Shown here: positions 9,626 to 18,245 of the stretch, one piece after another
Layout: each line of letters starts with the position of its first letter
Position numbering within the stretch: the first letter of the stretch is position 1
From: Prosthecobacter sp.
GTDB taxonomy: Bacteria > Verrucomicrobiota > Verrucomicrobiia > Verrucomicrobiales > Verrucomicrobiaceae
Length of the DNA: 64,000 nt
Assembly (NCBI GenBank): GCA_019186985.1
Contig: JABARQ010000018.1
Span: 111,240 to 175,239 of the forward strand
Reading direction: 5' to 3'
Program-made: the position numbers and the translations under genes
The notes under the pieces: model-generated
The model's input: the letters and a program-made list of their open reading frames with translations, nothing else
What the model was told of the DNA's origin: nothing
The model's database searches: none

Positions 9626-10585
9626 TCAGCCCACCAGCGCCTTCAGCTCATCGAGGGCCTGCTTGGTGCGGGCGATGCCCTCCATCTCGCTGTGCTTGTC
9701 ACCTTCATACTCGATGCCGATGTAGCCGCTGTAGCCGGCCTTGACGACGATGTCGATCAGGCGCTGGTAGTCGAGGGACATCTCGCGGCCTTCGCGGCGG
9801 TCCTCGGTGTAAAACTTGCCGGCGCCAGTGTCCCAGTCATAGGCCTTGGCGCTCATGCCCTTCTTCACCCAGGGCATGAATTCACGCAGGCCCTTGTAGG
9901 GGTTGTACAGCTCGCCTTTGGCGCGGTCGGTGTAGAAGTTGCCGAAGTCCGGCAGGATGCCGACGCGGGGATGGTCCGCCGCACGCATGACGCCGGTGAG
10001 CCAGAGGCCGTTGCTGGAGAGGCCGCCGTGGTTTTCCACGACGACAAACAGGCCGCGCTTGTCCGCCTCGACACACAGGCGGTGCAGGCCGTCGGCGGCC
10101 AGCTTCATCTGCTCCTCAAAGCTGAGCTTGGGATTGCTGGCGGCGTTCACACGGATGCTGTGGCAGCCCAGCGTGGCGGCCGCGTCGAGCCACTTGAGGT
10201 GGTTCTCAATGGTCGTGGAACGCTTCGCATCATCCGGGTCGCCCAGATTGCCCTCGCGGTCGCACATGATGAGCAGCCCGGTCACGCCTTCGCCCTCCTG
10301 GCGCTTCTTCATCTCACCCAGGTAGGCGGCGTCCTTGGCCTTGTCGAAGAACATCTGGTTCACGTACTCCACGCCGTCGATGCCAAAGCTGCGGGCGGTC
10401 TTGGCAAAGTCGAGGTGGTCGAGCGGCTCGGCGCCGTTCTTCTTGAACATGCGCTTGTTCAGAGACCATTCGGCGAGGGAAATCTTGAAGGGCTCCTTCT
10501 TCTCCGCACTGACCGGCGCGGCGGAAGCAGCGGCGAAGGCGGTGGTGGCAAGCTGGAGGAAATGACGGCGCGAGGTGTTTTTCAT
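9626..10585 (-). CDS. Sugar phosphate isomerase/epimerase-type TIM-barrel protein, exported
   Basis: The 319-residue protein belongs to the xylose-isomerase-like TIM-barrel superfamily (hydroxypyruvate isomerase/IolE type). In this family metal-dependent enzymes isomerise or epimerise sugars or sugar acids; the substrate here is unknown. The chosen ATG gives M-K-N-T-S-R-R-H-F-L-Q-L, a Tat-like signal (S-R-R-x-F-L) followed by an alanine-rich hydrophobic stretch and a likely cleavage after A-S-A-A-P-V-S-A, so it probably works in the periplasm. A longer open frame upstream lacks signal character. Visible barrel motifs include V-V-E-N-H-G-G and I-G-I-E-Y-E-G-D. Such proteins are abundant in Planctomycetes and Verrucomicrobia, often beside Gfo/Idh/MocA enzymes; two of those are elsewhere in this window. 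Confidence 0.82.
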   Translation of the reverse strand: MKNTSRRHFLQLATTAFAAASAAPVSAEKKEPFKISLAEWSLNKRMFKKNGAEPLDHLDFAKTARSFGIDGVEYVNQMFFDKAKDAAYLGEMKKRQEGEGVTGLLIMCDREGNLGDPDDAKRSTTIENHLKWLDAAATLGCHSIRVNAASNPKLSFEEQMKLAADGLHRLCVEADKRGLFVVVENHGGLSSNGLWLTGVMRAADHPRVGILPDFGNFYTDRAKGELYNPYKGLREFMPWVKKGMSAKAYDWDTGAGKFYTEDRREGREMSLDYQRLIDIVVKAGYSGYIGIEYEGDKHSEMEGIARTKQALDELKALVG

Positions 10586-10640
10586 GGCGGAGGGTGACTT
10601 TGTCACGAGACCCGGCGGATGTGCAAGCGCGCAGCAGGAT

Positions 10641-10670
10641 TTGCGCTGGTATCCGCAGGCCGGGTATGGC
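10641..10670 (+). promoter_or_regulatory. Candidate sigma70-type promoter
   Basis: TTGCGC at 10641-10646 and TATGGC at 10665-10670 are separated by 18 bp. The -10 element lies 12 nt before the ATG at 10683, in the divergent gap between the isomerase and the exported-protein/M64 pair. Confidence 0.35.
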
Positions 10671-10682
10671 ACTCTCGGCCTC

Positions 10683-11327
10683 ATGCGTCGGCCCGTGACG
10701 GTTCTGATCCTCTGCCTCCTCGCCGGGTTGCTGGCCTGGCGCGGCCTGCGCGACAACTCCTCGGCGGCATCGGCGAAATCCGCTCCGCCTGAAGCGGGCG
10801 CAGCTCCATCTTCCGCTCCGGTCAAACCGCCTGCGACAAACCCGCCACGGCCCCGGGAGCCGCTCATCAGCACCGCCTCCCCCGCTTCATCTCCAGCACC
10901 GCCTTCCGGCGTCAGGCCGCGGCTCGACGACAGCAAGTCGGGGCCGCGCTTCAAACGCGCCTACATGCTCAGCCTCGACCAGGGCCGCCTGACGCTGGTG
11001 GACCAGCAGGACATCGAGGGCGACTTCGCCCCGAAGCGCCGGAAGCCCGAGGAATGGTCCGGCATGCTGCGTTGCCGGCTCATGTCCGCTGACAACCAGA
11101 TCCTGGCCGAAGAACTGCTGCCTGCTCCCGACCATCTCTGCGCCGTGCTGGACCCGCAGACCGGCGGCTCAAAGCCCGTGAACTACACCGTCGCCGGCCC
11201 CGTGGTCTTCCAGGTGCGGATGCCCCGGGTGAGGGGCGCCGCACGCCTCGACATCTCCCGCATCATCCAGCCCGGTGACACGCCTCTCGAAGGCCGCCTT
11301 GGATCCATCCCGCTTCCCTCCTCATGA
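10683..11327 (+). CDS. Hypothetical exported or membrane-anchored protein
   Basis: Not recognised. The 214-residue protein starts M-R-R-P-V-T-V-L-I-L-C-L-L-A-G-L-L-A-W-R, a single N-terminal hydrophobic segment that could be an uncleaved anchor or a signal. Residues about 25-80 are rich in Ala, Ser and Pro and look like a flexible linker. The rest forms a small domain with no family I can name; it contains an R-A-Y-M-L-S-L-D-Q-G-R-L-T-L-V-D motif. The longer frame starting at 10575 is rejected because the ATG at 10683 gives the signal-like start. Its stop overlaps the start of the M64 peptidase gene (ATGA), so the two are translationally coupled and may act together outside the membrane. Confidence 0.7.
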   Translation: MRRPVTVLILCLLAGLLAWRGLRDNSSAASAKSAPPEAGAAPSSAPVKPPATNPPRPREPLISTASPASSPAPPSGVRPRLDDSKSGPRFKRAYMLSLDQGRLTLVDQQDIEGDFAPKRRKPEEWSGMLRCRLMSADNQILAEELLPAPDHLCAVLDPQTGGSKPVNYTVAGPVVFQVRMPRVRGAARLDISRIIQPGDTPLEGRLGSIPLPSS

Positions 11328-14300
11328 ACAAAAACACCGCCCTGCTCCTGCTCACCACCTGGATCCTCGGAGCCGCCTGCCTGCAGGGCCAGACCTCCAC
11401 CCTGGCCGTGGTTGAGGAAAACGGCTCACGCGGCACGCGCCTCAACATGGTGTTCCTTTCCGAAGGCTACACCAGCGGCCAGATGGGCGCCTTCGCCTCC
11501 GATGTGCAGACCTGTGTGGACTTCCTCTTCACCAAGGAACCCTGGGTCCGCTACCGCTCCTACTGCAACATCTACCGGGTCGAGATCGCCTCCAACCAGT
11601 CCGGCACCGACAATGGCGAGGCCGGCGGCAGCAGGGACACCTACTTCCAGACCGGCTTCAACACCCCCGGCATCCCCCAGCTCAACACCCTGGCTGGCAG
11701 CGGCAGCAGCCGCGCCTACAGCCTGCTCAACAAGCACGTGCCCGAGTACGACATCCCCATCGTCCTGATCAACGACTCCACCTACGGCGGCAGTGGCGGC
11801 CCCCTGGCCCTCGCCACCACCAACGAATACAGCGCCGGCATCCTCGAACATGAGCTCGGCCACTCCTTCGCCAGGCTGACGGACGAATATGACGAGGCCT
11901 ACGCCGGTTATCCCGCCACCGAATACCCCAACGCCACCGCCAGGACCCAGCGCTCCCAGATTCGCTGGAATGCCTGGATCGACGCTGCGACGCCGCTGCC
12001 CACGCCGGAAAATGACCCCGCCTACGCCGACCCCGTGGTCGGGCTTTTCGAGGGCGCCAACTACCGCGCCACCGGCTGGTACCGCCCCCATGACAACGCC
12101 CTCATGCGCAACCTGCTCCAGCCGCCCGGCAGCGTGACCCGCGAGGCCTTCATTCTAACCTATTATGGCAAAATTTCCCTGATCGATGCCCAGACGCCGG
12201 CTTCGCTCAGGCAGACCATCACCAGCAAGGTGCCGCTCTCGTTCAGCCTCACCCTCAAGTCCCCCTCCACCGGGCCCGCCCTGACCGTGCGCTGGCTGGT
12301 GGATGACATCCAGCAGGAGGAGCAAACCACCGCCACCTTCAACATCGACAGCGAAGCCCTCGGCAACGGCAGCCACAAGGTGAAGGCCGTCGTCCGCGAC
12401 CCCACGCCCTGGGTAAGGCGCGATCCCACGGCTCTCCTGGTCGAGGAGATCACCTGGAGCCTCACGCTCAGCAACCAGGTTGATCCTCCCGTCATCACCA
12501 ACCCGCTTCCTGCCAGCCCCGTGGTGCTGCCTCTGTATGGTGAAAGCGGTCTCCTTCTTGATGCCACCGCCACCGGCCCCGGGCCGATCACCTATGAATG
12601 GCTGAAGAACAACAAGCCGCTGAAGCCCGCCGTCACCACGCCCGTCCTGAGCTTGAACCCTGTGTTCATGGCGGACGCCGGCACCTACACCGTGAAGGTG
12701 AAGAACCCTGGGCACACCGTCAGCCAGAGCGTGAACGTCGTCATTTACGACGGCAGCACCGGCATTTATCCCCTCGTCGTGGGTGAGGGCAAAACCGCCA
12801 CGTTCAGCTTCGTCGCCTCATCCAACCTTCCTCCGACGGTCCAATGGGACAAAGGTGTCGAGTCACCCGTGAGCAACGGCGGTCGCATCAGCGGCGCCAA
12901 TACCAGCAAGCTCGTCATCAAGCAGGTCACGCAGGATGATGCCGGAAACTATTTCTTCACGCCCCCAGGCTCGGCCCGCTCGGGACCTCTCCAGCTTCAG
13001 GTCGTCAGCAGGCCCCCCGATTACACCGGCATCGATGTGACCCTGCCTGAAGGCAGGGTCGGCCTGGTCTACGACCTGCCTTTTCCCCTGCCCACCGATC
13101 CGCTCCGGCGCCCGAACTCCTTCAGCGCCCGACTGCCCGCCGGCCTGACGATTCATCCCAAGGACGGCTACATCAGCGGCAAGCCGACCGTGCCCAGCAA
13201 GGACCAGGTCCAGGGGGATGAAGTCGCCTTCACCATCGGCAATGAGTTCGGCAAGGTGACGCTGAAGACGCGCCTGCTCATCAGGCCCCTGCCTGAGGGC
13301 GTCGCAGGCTCCTTCACCGGCCTGGTTCATCGCGGCTCCGAACTCGGCGGTGACACCGGAGGCCGCATCGACTTCACCATCCAGCCCACCGGCTCGTACT
13401 CCGGCAAGGCCGTCATCGGCCCGGACACCCTCAGCTTCAACGGCGGCGTCGATGTCTACAACGTCCCACCGTCGACGATGACTTACCTGATGTTTTCCCT
13501 GAAGCCCCGTCACCTCGACTCGCCCTTGGCTTTTTCGTTGCAGATTAAAGATGCCGGGGACGAGGATCCCACGACGTCGGCGGCTGAAGAACCCGGGCAG
13601 TTCTTCGTCTGGCGCAACAAGTGGCTGCCCCCTGAAGCCTCGGACGACTTCAAGGGCTACTCCACCTTTGGCATCCGCGTTCCCACGGATGAAGGCAACG
13701 TCCCGCGCGGCCACGGTTTCGGCTCCATCTCCGTCGATGCCAAGGGCCTCTCCCTGACCGCCGGACGCCTTGCCGATGGCGAAAGCTTCACCTGCAGCGC
13801 CTTCATCAGCCCACAGGGCGAAGTCCCCCTCTACCAGACGCTCTACACCACTCCCATCAAGGGCAGCGTTCTTTCCGTGCTCTCCCTTCCCAGCCCCCTG
13901 ACCTCCCCCGACATCCAGGGCATGGTGAGCTGGATGCGCCCTGCGAGTGATCCCAAGAAAAACCGTGTCTATGCCTCCGGCTTTCCTACGCTCCTCCTGA
14001 ACGCCTTTGGCAGGACCTACAGCGCCCCGGATTCCAAAACGATCCCGATGGGCCTCTCCGCCCCCACCGGCACACCGCCCGCCAATGCCGCCCTCAACTT
14101 TGACACCACCCTGGGCGACGACCCCCTGCCGGTGCAGGCCGATGTGACGCTCGCCATCAAGGCCGGCGGCGGCACGACTGTGAACAAGCCCAACCTCAAG
14201 AATGTCAGCTTCTCGCTCACCCCGGCCACCGGCGCTTTCAAGGGCAGCTACACCACCAAGGACAACGACCCCCGCCCGGCTCCCCCCACCCGCCCCCAGG

Positions 14301-14464
14301 TCTCACGCAAGGTGGACTACCAGGGCCTCATCGTGAACGACAACGGCACGCTCTCCGGCGTCGGGTTCTTCCTCCGCGACGCCCTGCCCAAGGCCGACGG
14401 CAGCACCACGCCCACCACCAGCCCGAAGGACTCCGGCAAGGTGCTCCTCAACCCGGCCCCCTGA
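11324..14464 (+). CDS. Secreted M64-family metallopeptidase with Ig-like domains
   Basis: Residues 1-22 look like a signal peptide ending at the L-Q-G-Q region. About residues 23-290 form a peptidase domain of the M64 (IgA peptidase) family: N-M-V-F-L-S-E-G-Y-T at 41-50 and the zinc site HELGH at 176-180, followed by S-F-A-R-L-T-D-E-Y, typical of M64. His176 and His180 would bind zinc with Glu177 as the base. Residues about 385-560 carry two Ig-like domains, then a putative-Ig-like segment (L-P-A-G-L-T-I-H-P near 605). The C-terminal 400 residues share a module with the proteins at 638 and 23243. The protein has 1,046 residues, far longer than a bare M64 peptidase. It likely digests proteins outside the cell; the substrate is unknown. 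It overlaps the upstream gene by 4 nt. Confidence 0.85.
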   Translation: MNKNTALLLLTTWILGAACLQGQTSTLAVVEENGSRGTRLNMVFLSEGYTSGQMGAFASDVQTCVDFLFTKEPWVRYRSYCNIYRVEIASNQSGTDNGEAGGSRDTYFQTGFNTPGIPQLNTLAGSGSSRAYSLLNKHVPEYDIPIVLINDSTYGGSGGPLALATTNEYSAGILEHELGHSFARLTDEYDEAYAGYPATEYPNATARTQRSQIRWNAWIDAATPLPTPENDPAYADPVVGLFEGANYRATGWYRPHDNALMRNLLQPPGSVTREAFILTYYGKISLIDAQTPASLRQTITSKVPLSFSLTLKSPSTGPALTVRWLVDDIQQEEQTTATFNIDSEALGNGSHKVKAVVRDPTPWVRRDPTALLVEEITWSLTLSNQVDPPVITNPLPASPVVLPLYGESGLLLDATATGPGPITYEWLKNNKPLKPAVTTPVLSLNPVFMADAGTYTVKVKNPGHTVSQSVNVVIYDGSTGIYPLVVGEGKTATFSFVASSNLPPTVQWDKGVESPVSNGGRISGANTSKLVIKQVTQDDAGNYFFTPPGSARSGPLQLQVVSRPPDYTGIDVTLPEGRVGLVYDLPFPLPTDPLRRPNSFSARLPAGLTIHPKDGYISGKPTVPSKDQVQGDEVAFTIGNEFGKVTLKTRLLIRPLPEGVAGSFTGLVHRGSELGGDTGGRIDFTIQPTGSYSGKAVIGPDTLSFNGGVDVYNVPPSTMTYLMFSLKPRHLDSPLAFSLQIKDAGDEDPTTSAAEEPGQFFVWRNKWLPPEASDDFKGYSTFGIRVPTDEGNVPRGHGFGSISVDAKGLSLTAGRLADGESFTCSAFISPQGEVPLYQTLYTTPIKGSVLSVLSLPSPLTSPDIQGMVSWMRPASDPKKNRVYASGFPTLLLNAFGRTYSAPDSKTIPMGLSAPTGTPPANAALNFDTTLGDDPLPVQADVTLAIKAGGGTTVNKPNLKNVSFSLTPATGAFKGSYTTKDNDPRPAPPTRPQVSRKVDYQGLIVNDNGTLSGVGFFLRDALPKADGSTTPTTSPKDSGKVLLNPAP

Positions 14465-14472
14465 GGTGTTGC

Positions 14473-14501
14473 TTGGCAAGGCGCGCACGCCCCTCTAGCC
14501 T
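14473..14501 (+). promoter_or_regulatory. Promoter for the Gfo/Idh/MocA gene, probably leaderless
   Basis: TTGGCA (14473-14478) matches the -35 consensus at five of six bases, and TAGCCT (14496-14501) follows after exactly 17 bp. Only 9 nt separate this -10-like element from the ATG at 14511, so transcription would begin within a few bases of the start codon. A perfect 9-bp inverted repeat (14478-14486 with 14502-14510) overlaps the element and could be an operator. Confidence 0.5.
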
Positions 14502-14510
14502 GCGCGCCTT

Positions 14511-15614
14511 ATGACCTCGAAAACATGCCGCTGGGGCATCCTCGGCGCCGCCTTCATCGCCCGCAAGAACTGGCAGGCCATCCGCGACGCCGGCAACGCC
14601 TCCCTCGTCGCCGTCGCCAGCCGCGACCTGGCCAAGGCCCGCGCCTTCATCGACGAATGCCAGTCCTCCGCCCCGCATCCCGTTCTCCCGGAGGCCATGG
14701 ACAGCTACGACGCCCTGCTCGCCCGGCCGGACATCGACGCCGTGTACATCCCTCTGCCCACCGGTCTGCGCAAGGAGTGGGTCCTGCGCGCCGCCGCCGC
14801 CGGCAAGCATGTGCTGGTGGAGAAACCCGTGGGCTGTGACAGCTCCGACGTGCAGGAAATCCTCGCCGCCTGTGAACGGCATGGCGTGCAGTTCATGGAC
14901 GGCGTCATGTTCATGCACGGCCAGCGCCTCCGGCGCCTGCGTGAAGTCGTCGATCACGAGGTCGGCCGCATCCGCCACATCGCCTCGCAGTTCAGCTTCC
15001 TCGCCGACGATGCCTTCGCCCAGTCCAACATCCGCGCTCACGGCAGCCTCGAACCGCTCGGCTGCCTCGGCGACCTCGGCTGGTACTGCCTGCGCTTCAC
15101 CCTCTGGGCCATGAACTTCGCCGCCCCGGTCCGGGTCACCGGCAGCATCCAGGCTGAAGTGCAGGCCGGTGACGGCGTCGCCCCGGTGCCCCTCGCCTTC
15201 TCCGGCACGCTGACCTTTGCCGACGGCGTCAGCGCCTCCTTCTACTGCTCCTTCACCGCCGCCAACGCCCAGTGGGCCGTGGTCAGCGGCGACAAGGCCC
15301 TGCTCCAGGTCTCCGACTTCGTTCTGCCCTTCTCCGCCGCTCACACCCAGTTCAGCCTCACCCGCAGCCAGTTCGTGCTCGACCGCTGCCGTGCCGACAT
15401 GCTTGGCGGTCATCACATCGAATCCCTCGACGAGCCCAGCAACAACGCCCCCGGCTCGCAGGAGTCCGGCTTGTTCCAGACCTTCTCCAGCCTCGTTCTC
15501 TCCGGCAAACCGGACCCGCACTGGCCCCGCATCAGCCTGCTCACGCAGCAGGTCCTCGACGCCTGCCTGGCCTCCGCGCGCCAGGGCGGTGTGTCTCTCG
15601 CCTTTCAGGCCTGA
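14511..15614 (+). CDS. Gfo/Idh/MocA family oxidoreductase
   Basis: The 367-residue protein belongs to the glucose-fructose oxidoreductase / myo-inositol dehydrogenase family, cytoplasmic NAD(P)-dependent enzymes that oxidise or reduce sugars, inositols and related compounds. An N-terminal Rossmann fold starts W-G-I-L-G-A-A-F-I-A (residues about 6-15). The family's E-K-P-V-G motif, which holds the catalytic lysine, lies near residues 104-108, and the C-terminal beta-sheet substrate domain follows. No signal peptide is visible. It stands alone between the M64 gene and mutS, with its own promoter candidate. The substrate cannot be told from sequence. Confidence 0.88.
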   Translation: MTSKTCRWGILGAAFIARKNWQAIRDAGNASLVAVASRDLAKARAFIDECQSSAPHPVLPEAMDSYDALLARPDIDAVYIPLPTGLRKEWVLRAAAAGKHVLVEKPVGCDSSDVQEILAACERHGVQFMDGVMFMHGQRLRRLREVVDHEVGRIRHIASQFSFLADDAFAQSNIRAHGSLEPLGCLGDLGWYCLRFTLWAMNFAAPVRVTGSIQAEVQAGDGVAPVPLAFSGTLTFADGVSASFYCSFTAANAQWAVVSGDKALLQVSDFVLPFSAAHTQFSLTRSQFVLDRCRADMLGGHHIESLDEPSNNAPGSQESGLFQTFSSLVLSGKPDPHWPRISLLTQQVLDACLASARQGGVSLAFQA

Positions 15615-15664
15615 CCCACTGCTTGACCTGCCCCCGCCGCTCTTGACCGTGCCGCTCCCGCACG

Positions 15665-18172
15665 ATGTCCGACTCCGCCGCCGCCGCCACCACGCCCATG
15701 ATGAAGCAGTACCTCGCCATGCGGCGGGAGCTTCCGGAGGACGTGCTGCTCTTCTTCCGCCTCGGCGACTTCTATGAGCTGTTTTTCGAGGACGCCAAGA
15801 CCGCCGCGCCCATCCTCAACGTCGCCCTCACCAAGCGCAACGGCATCCCCATGTGCGGCGTGCCCTACCACGCCGCCCAGGGCTACATCGCCAGGCTCAT
15901 CAAGGGCGGCAAACGCGTCGCCATCGCCGAACAGACCACCGACCCCGTCCCCGGAAAGCTCGTCGAACGCCAGATCTCCCAGATCCTCAGCGCCGGCACC
16001 GTCAACGACACCAACCTGCTCGACTCCAACCGGCCAAACTACCTCGCCGCCGTCTTCCGCGACCGCCAGCGGTTCGGCCTCGCCTACGTCGACCACACCA
16101 CCGGCGAATTCGAACTCGCGGAGTTCAAGGACACCGCCGAGCTCGCCGATGAACTCGAACGCCTCCAGGCCAGCGAACTGCTCGTCAGCGAGGAGCAGCG
16201 CGACCTGCTCGAAGCCCTCGGCCAGCCCGCCGCCGCCCTTGGCGTGGAAAGCTACCTCTTCCTGCTCGACCAGGCGCAGCACAGCCTCACCCAGCACTTC
16301 AAGGTGCAGTCGCTCGACGGCTTCGGCTGCCAGGACCTCACCGCCGCTCTCTGCGCCGCCGGGGCCGTGCTTCAATACCTCCAGTTCCAGCTCCGCCGCA
16401 GCGTCGACCACATCCAGCGCCTGCGCGTCGGTCAAACCAACGATGTGGTGCTCATCGACGCCGCCAGCCAGGGGCACCTTGAGCTGGTCAGCGCCCGAGG
16501 CGGCAGCGCCCACACCCTTCTCAGCGCCCTGGACCGCACCTGCACGCCCATGGGCGGCCGCCGCCTGCGCCACTGGGTGCTCCATCCTCTGCGCGACCTC
16601 GACGCCCTGACCCAGCGCCAGGACATGATCGCCGCCTTCCTCGAAGAGCCCATGCTCCTCAGCCAGGTGCGCACGCTGCTCAAGGAGGTCCGTGACCTCG
16701 AGCGCACCAGCAGCCGCCTCAGCCAGGGCAGCGGCAACGGCCGCGATTTGCAGGCTTTGGCAGTCTCCCTGGAAGTCGTGCCGGCGCTGAAAACCCTCCT
16801 TTCCGAAGCATCCCCCCTCTCAGGCCTGCTGGCGAGCCGACTCCACGATCTCACCGCCCTCGCCTCGGAAATCCAGCGCGCCATCGTCGATGAGCCGCCC
16901 ATGCAGATCAAGGAGGGCGGCGTCTTCCGCGAAGGCTGGCTGCCCGAGCTCGACGAGCTCCGCAACGCCTCCACCCTCGGCCGTCAGTGGATCGCCGACT
17001 TGCAGGCGCGCGAGATCGAGCGCACCGGCATCAAGAGCCTCAAGATCAAGTACAACGCCGTCTTCGGCTACTTCATCGAGATCACCAAGGCGAACGTCGG
17101 CAGCGTGCCCTCCGACTACCACCGCAAGCAGACCACCGTCAATGGCGAGCGCTACATCACCGACGAGCTGAAGCGCATGGAGGACAAGATCCTCGGCAGC
17201 GAGGAGCGCAGCAAGGCGCTTGAATACGAGCAGTTCATCGAGCTGCGCAGCCGCATCCTGCAGCACCTCGCGCAGATCCAGGAAACCGCCGGCGCCATCG
17301 CCGTGCTCGACGCCCTCGCCTCCCTGGCGGAAACCGCGCGCCTCTTCAACTACACCCGCCCCGTCCTCAACGAGACGCGCAACCTCTTCATCCGCGACGG
17401 CCGCCACCCGGTGCTCGACCAGAACCTCACCAGCGGCGAACGCTTCGTGCCCAACGACGTCACGCTCGAGCCTGAGGAAAGCCGCCTCATCCTCATCACC
17501 GGCCCGAACATGGCCGGCAAGAGCACGTATTTGCGCCAGACCGCCCTGCTCACCCTCATGGCGCAGATCGGCAGCTTCCTGCCCGCCGCCAGCGCCGAGA
17601 TCGGCCTCGTCGACCGCATCTTCACCCGCATCGGCGCCAGCGACGACATCGCGCGCGGCCAGAGCACCTTCATGGTTGAGATGAACGAGACCGCGCTCAT
17701 CCTCAACAACGCCACCGAACGCTCCTTGGTCATCCTTGACGAGATCGGCCGCGGCACGAGCACCTTCGACGGCCTCAGCATCGCCTGGAGCGTCGCCGAG
17801 CACCTGCACGACCACATTGGCGCCCGCTGCCTCTTCGCCACCCACTATCACGAGATCACCGCCCTGGCGCAGAGCCGTGGCGCCGTGAAGAACTACAACG
17901 TCGCCGTGAAGGAGTGGAACCACCAGATCATCTTCCTGCGCAAGATTCTCCCCGGCTGCGCCGAAAAAAGCTACGGCATCCAGGTCGCCCGCCTCGCCGG
18001 CCTCCCTGAAAATGTCATCGACCGCGCCAAGGAAGTCCTCCAGCAGCTCGAGTCCGGCCACCAGCCCGCCGAAAGCGTCAAAGACATCCCCGTCGCCACC
18101 AGCGTGCCCGCGAAGACCCGGAAGAAAGCGCGCAGCGATGAGGACGCGGGGCAGATGAGCTTGTTTGGGTGA
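15665..18172 (+). CDS. mutS: DNA mismatch repair protein MutS
   Basis: MutS recognises mispaired bases and small loops in new DNA and, with ATP, recruits MutL to start repair. The 835-residue protein is close to the usual length. The N-terminal mismatch-binding domain has the G-D-F-Y-E-L-F motif, whose Phe and Glu contact the mispair, and then C-G-V-P-Y-H-A. The connector, lever and clamp regions follow. The ATPase domain has the P-loop GPNMAGKST at about 613-621 and the Walker B / signature region L-D-E-I-G-R-G-T-S near 691-699. The C-terminus ends Q-M-S-L-F-G, the short motif expected for beta-clamp or MutL contact. Its 3' side borders an accessory island (18.2-23.2 kb). No mutL is in the window. 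Confidence 0.97.
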   Translation: MSDSAAAATTPMMKQYLAMRRELPEDVLLFFRLGDFYELFFEDAKTAAPILNVALTKRNGIPMCGVPYHAAQGYIARLIKGGKRVAIAEQTTDPVPGKLVERQISQILSAGTVNDTNLLDSNRPNYLAAVFRDRQRFGLAYVDHTTGEFELAEFKDTAELADELERLQASELLVSEEQRDLLEALGQPAAALGVESYLFLLDQAQHSLTQHFKVQSLDGFGCQDLTAALCAAGAVLQYLQFQLRRSVDHIQRLRVGQTNDVVLIDAASQGHLELVSARGGSAHTLLSALDRTCTPMGGRRLRHWVLHPLRDLDALTQRQDMIAAFLEEPMLLSQVRTLLKEVRDLERTSSRLSQGSGNGRDLQALAVSLEVVPALKTLLSEASPLSGLLASRLHDLTALASEIQRAIVDEPPMQIKEGGVFREGWLPELDELRNASTLGRQWIADLQAREIERTGIKSLKIKYNAVFGYFIEITKANVGSVPSDYHRKQTTVNGERYITDELKRMEDKILGSEERSKALEYEQFIELRSRILQHLAQIQETAGAIAVLDALASLAETARLFNYTRPVLNETRNLFIRDGRHPVLDQNLTSGERFVPNDVTLEPEESRLILITGPNMAGKSTYLRQTALLTLMAQIGSFLPAASAEIGLVDRIFTRIGASDDIARGQSTFMVEMNETALILNNATERSLVILDEIGRGTSTFDGLSIAWSVAEHLHDHIGARCLFATHYHEITALAQSRGAVKNYNVAVKEWNHQIIFLRKILPGCAEKSYGIQVARLAGLPENVIDRAKEVLQQLESGHQPAESVKDIPVATSVPAKTRKKARSDEDAGQMSLFG

Positions 18173-18245
18173 ACCAACTTTTTTCCTTACATGATTGCGG
18201 CATTGTGTCGCTCAACTTGGACATGTATGAAGAAGGCATCAGTGT

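Noticed and set aside
16820..18061. Minus-strand frame (413 codons) opposite mutS
   Set aside because: It lies wholly inside mutS and has no recognisable motif; a shadow frame.
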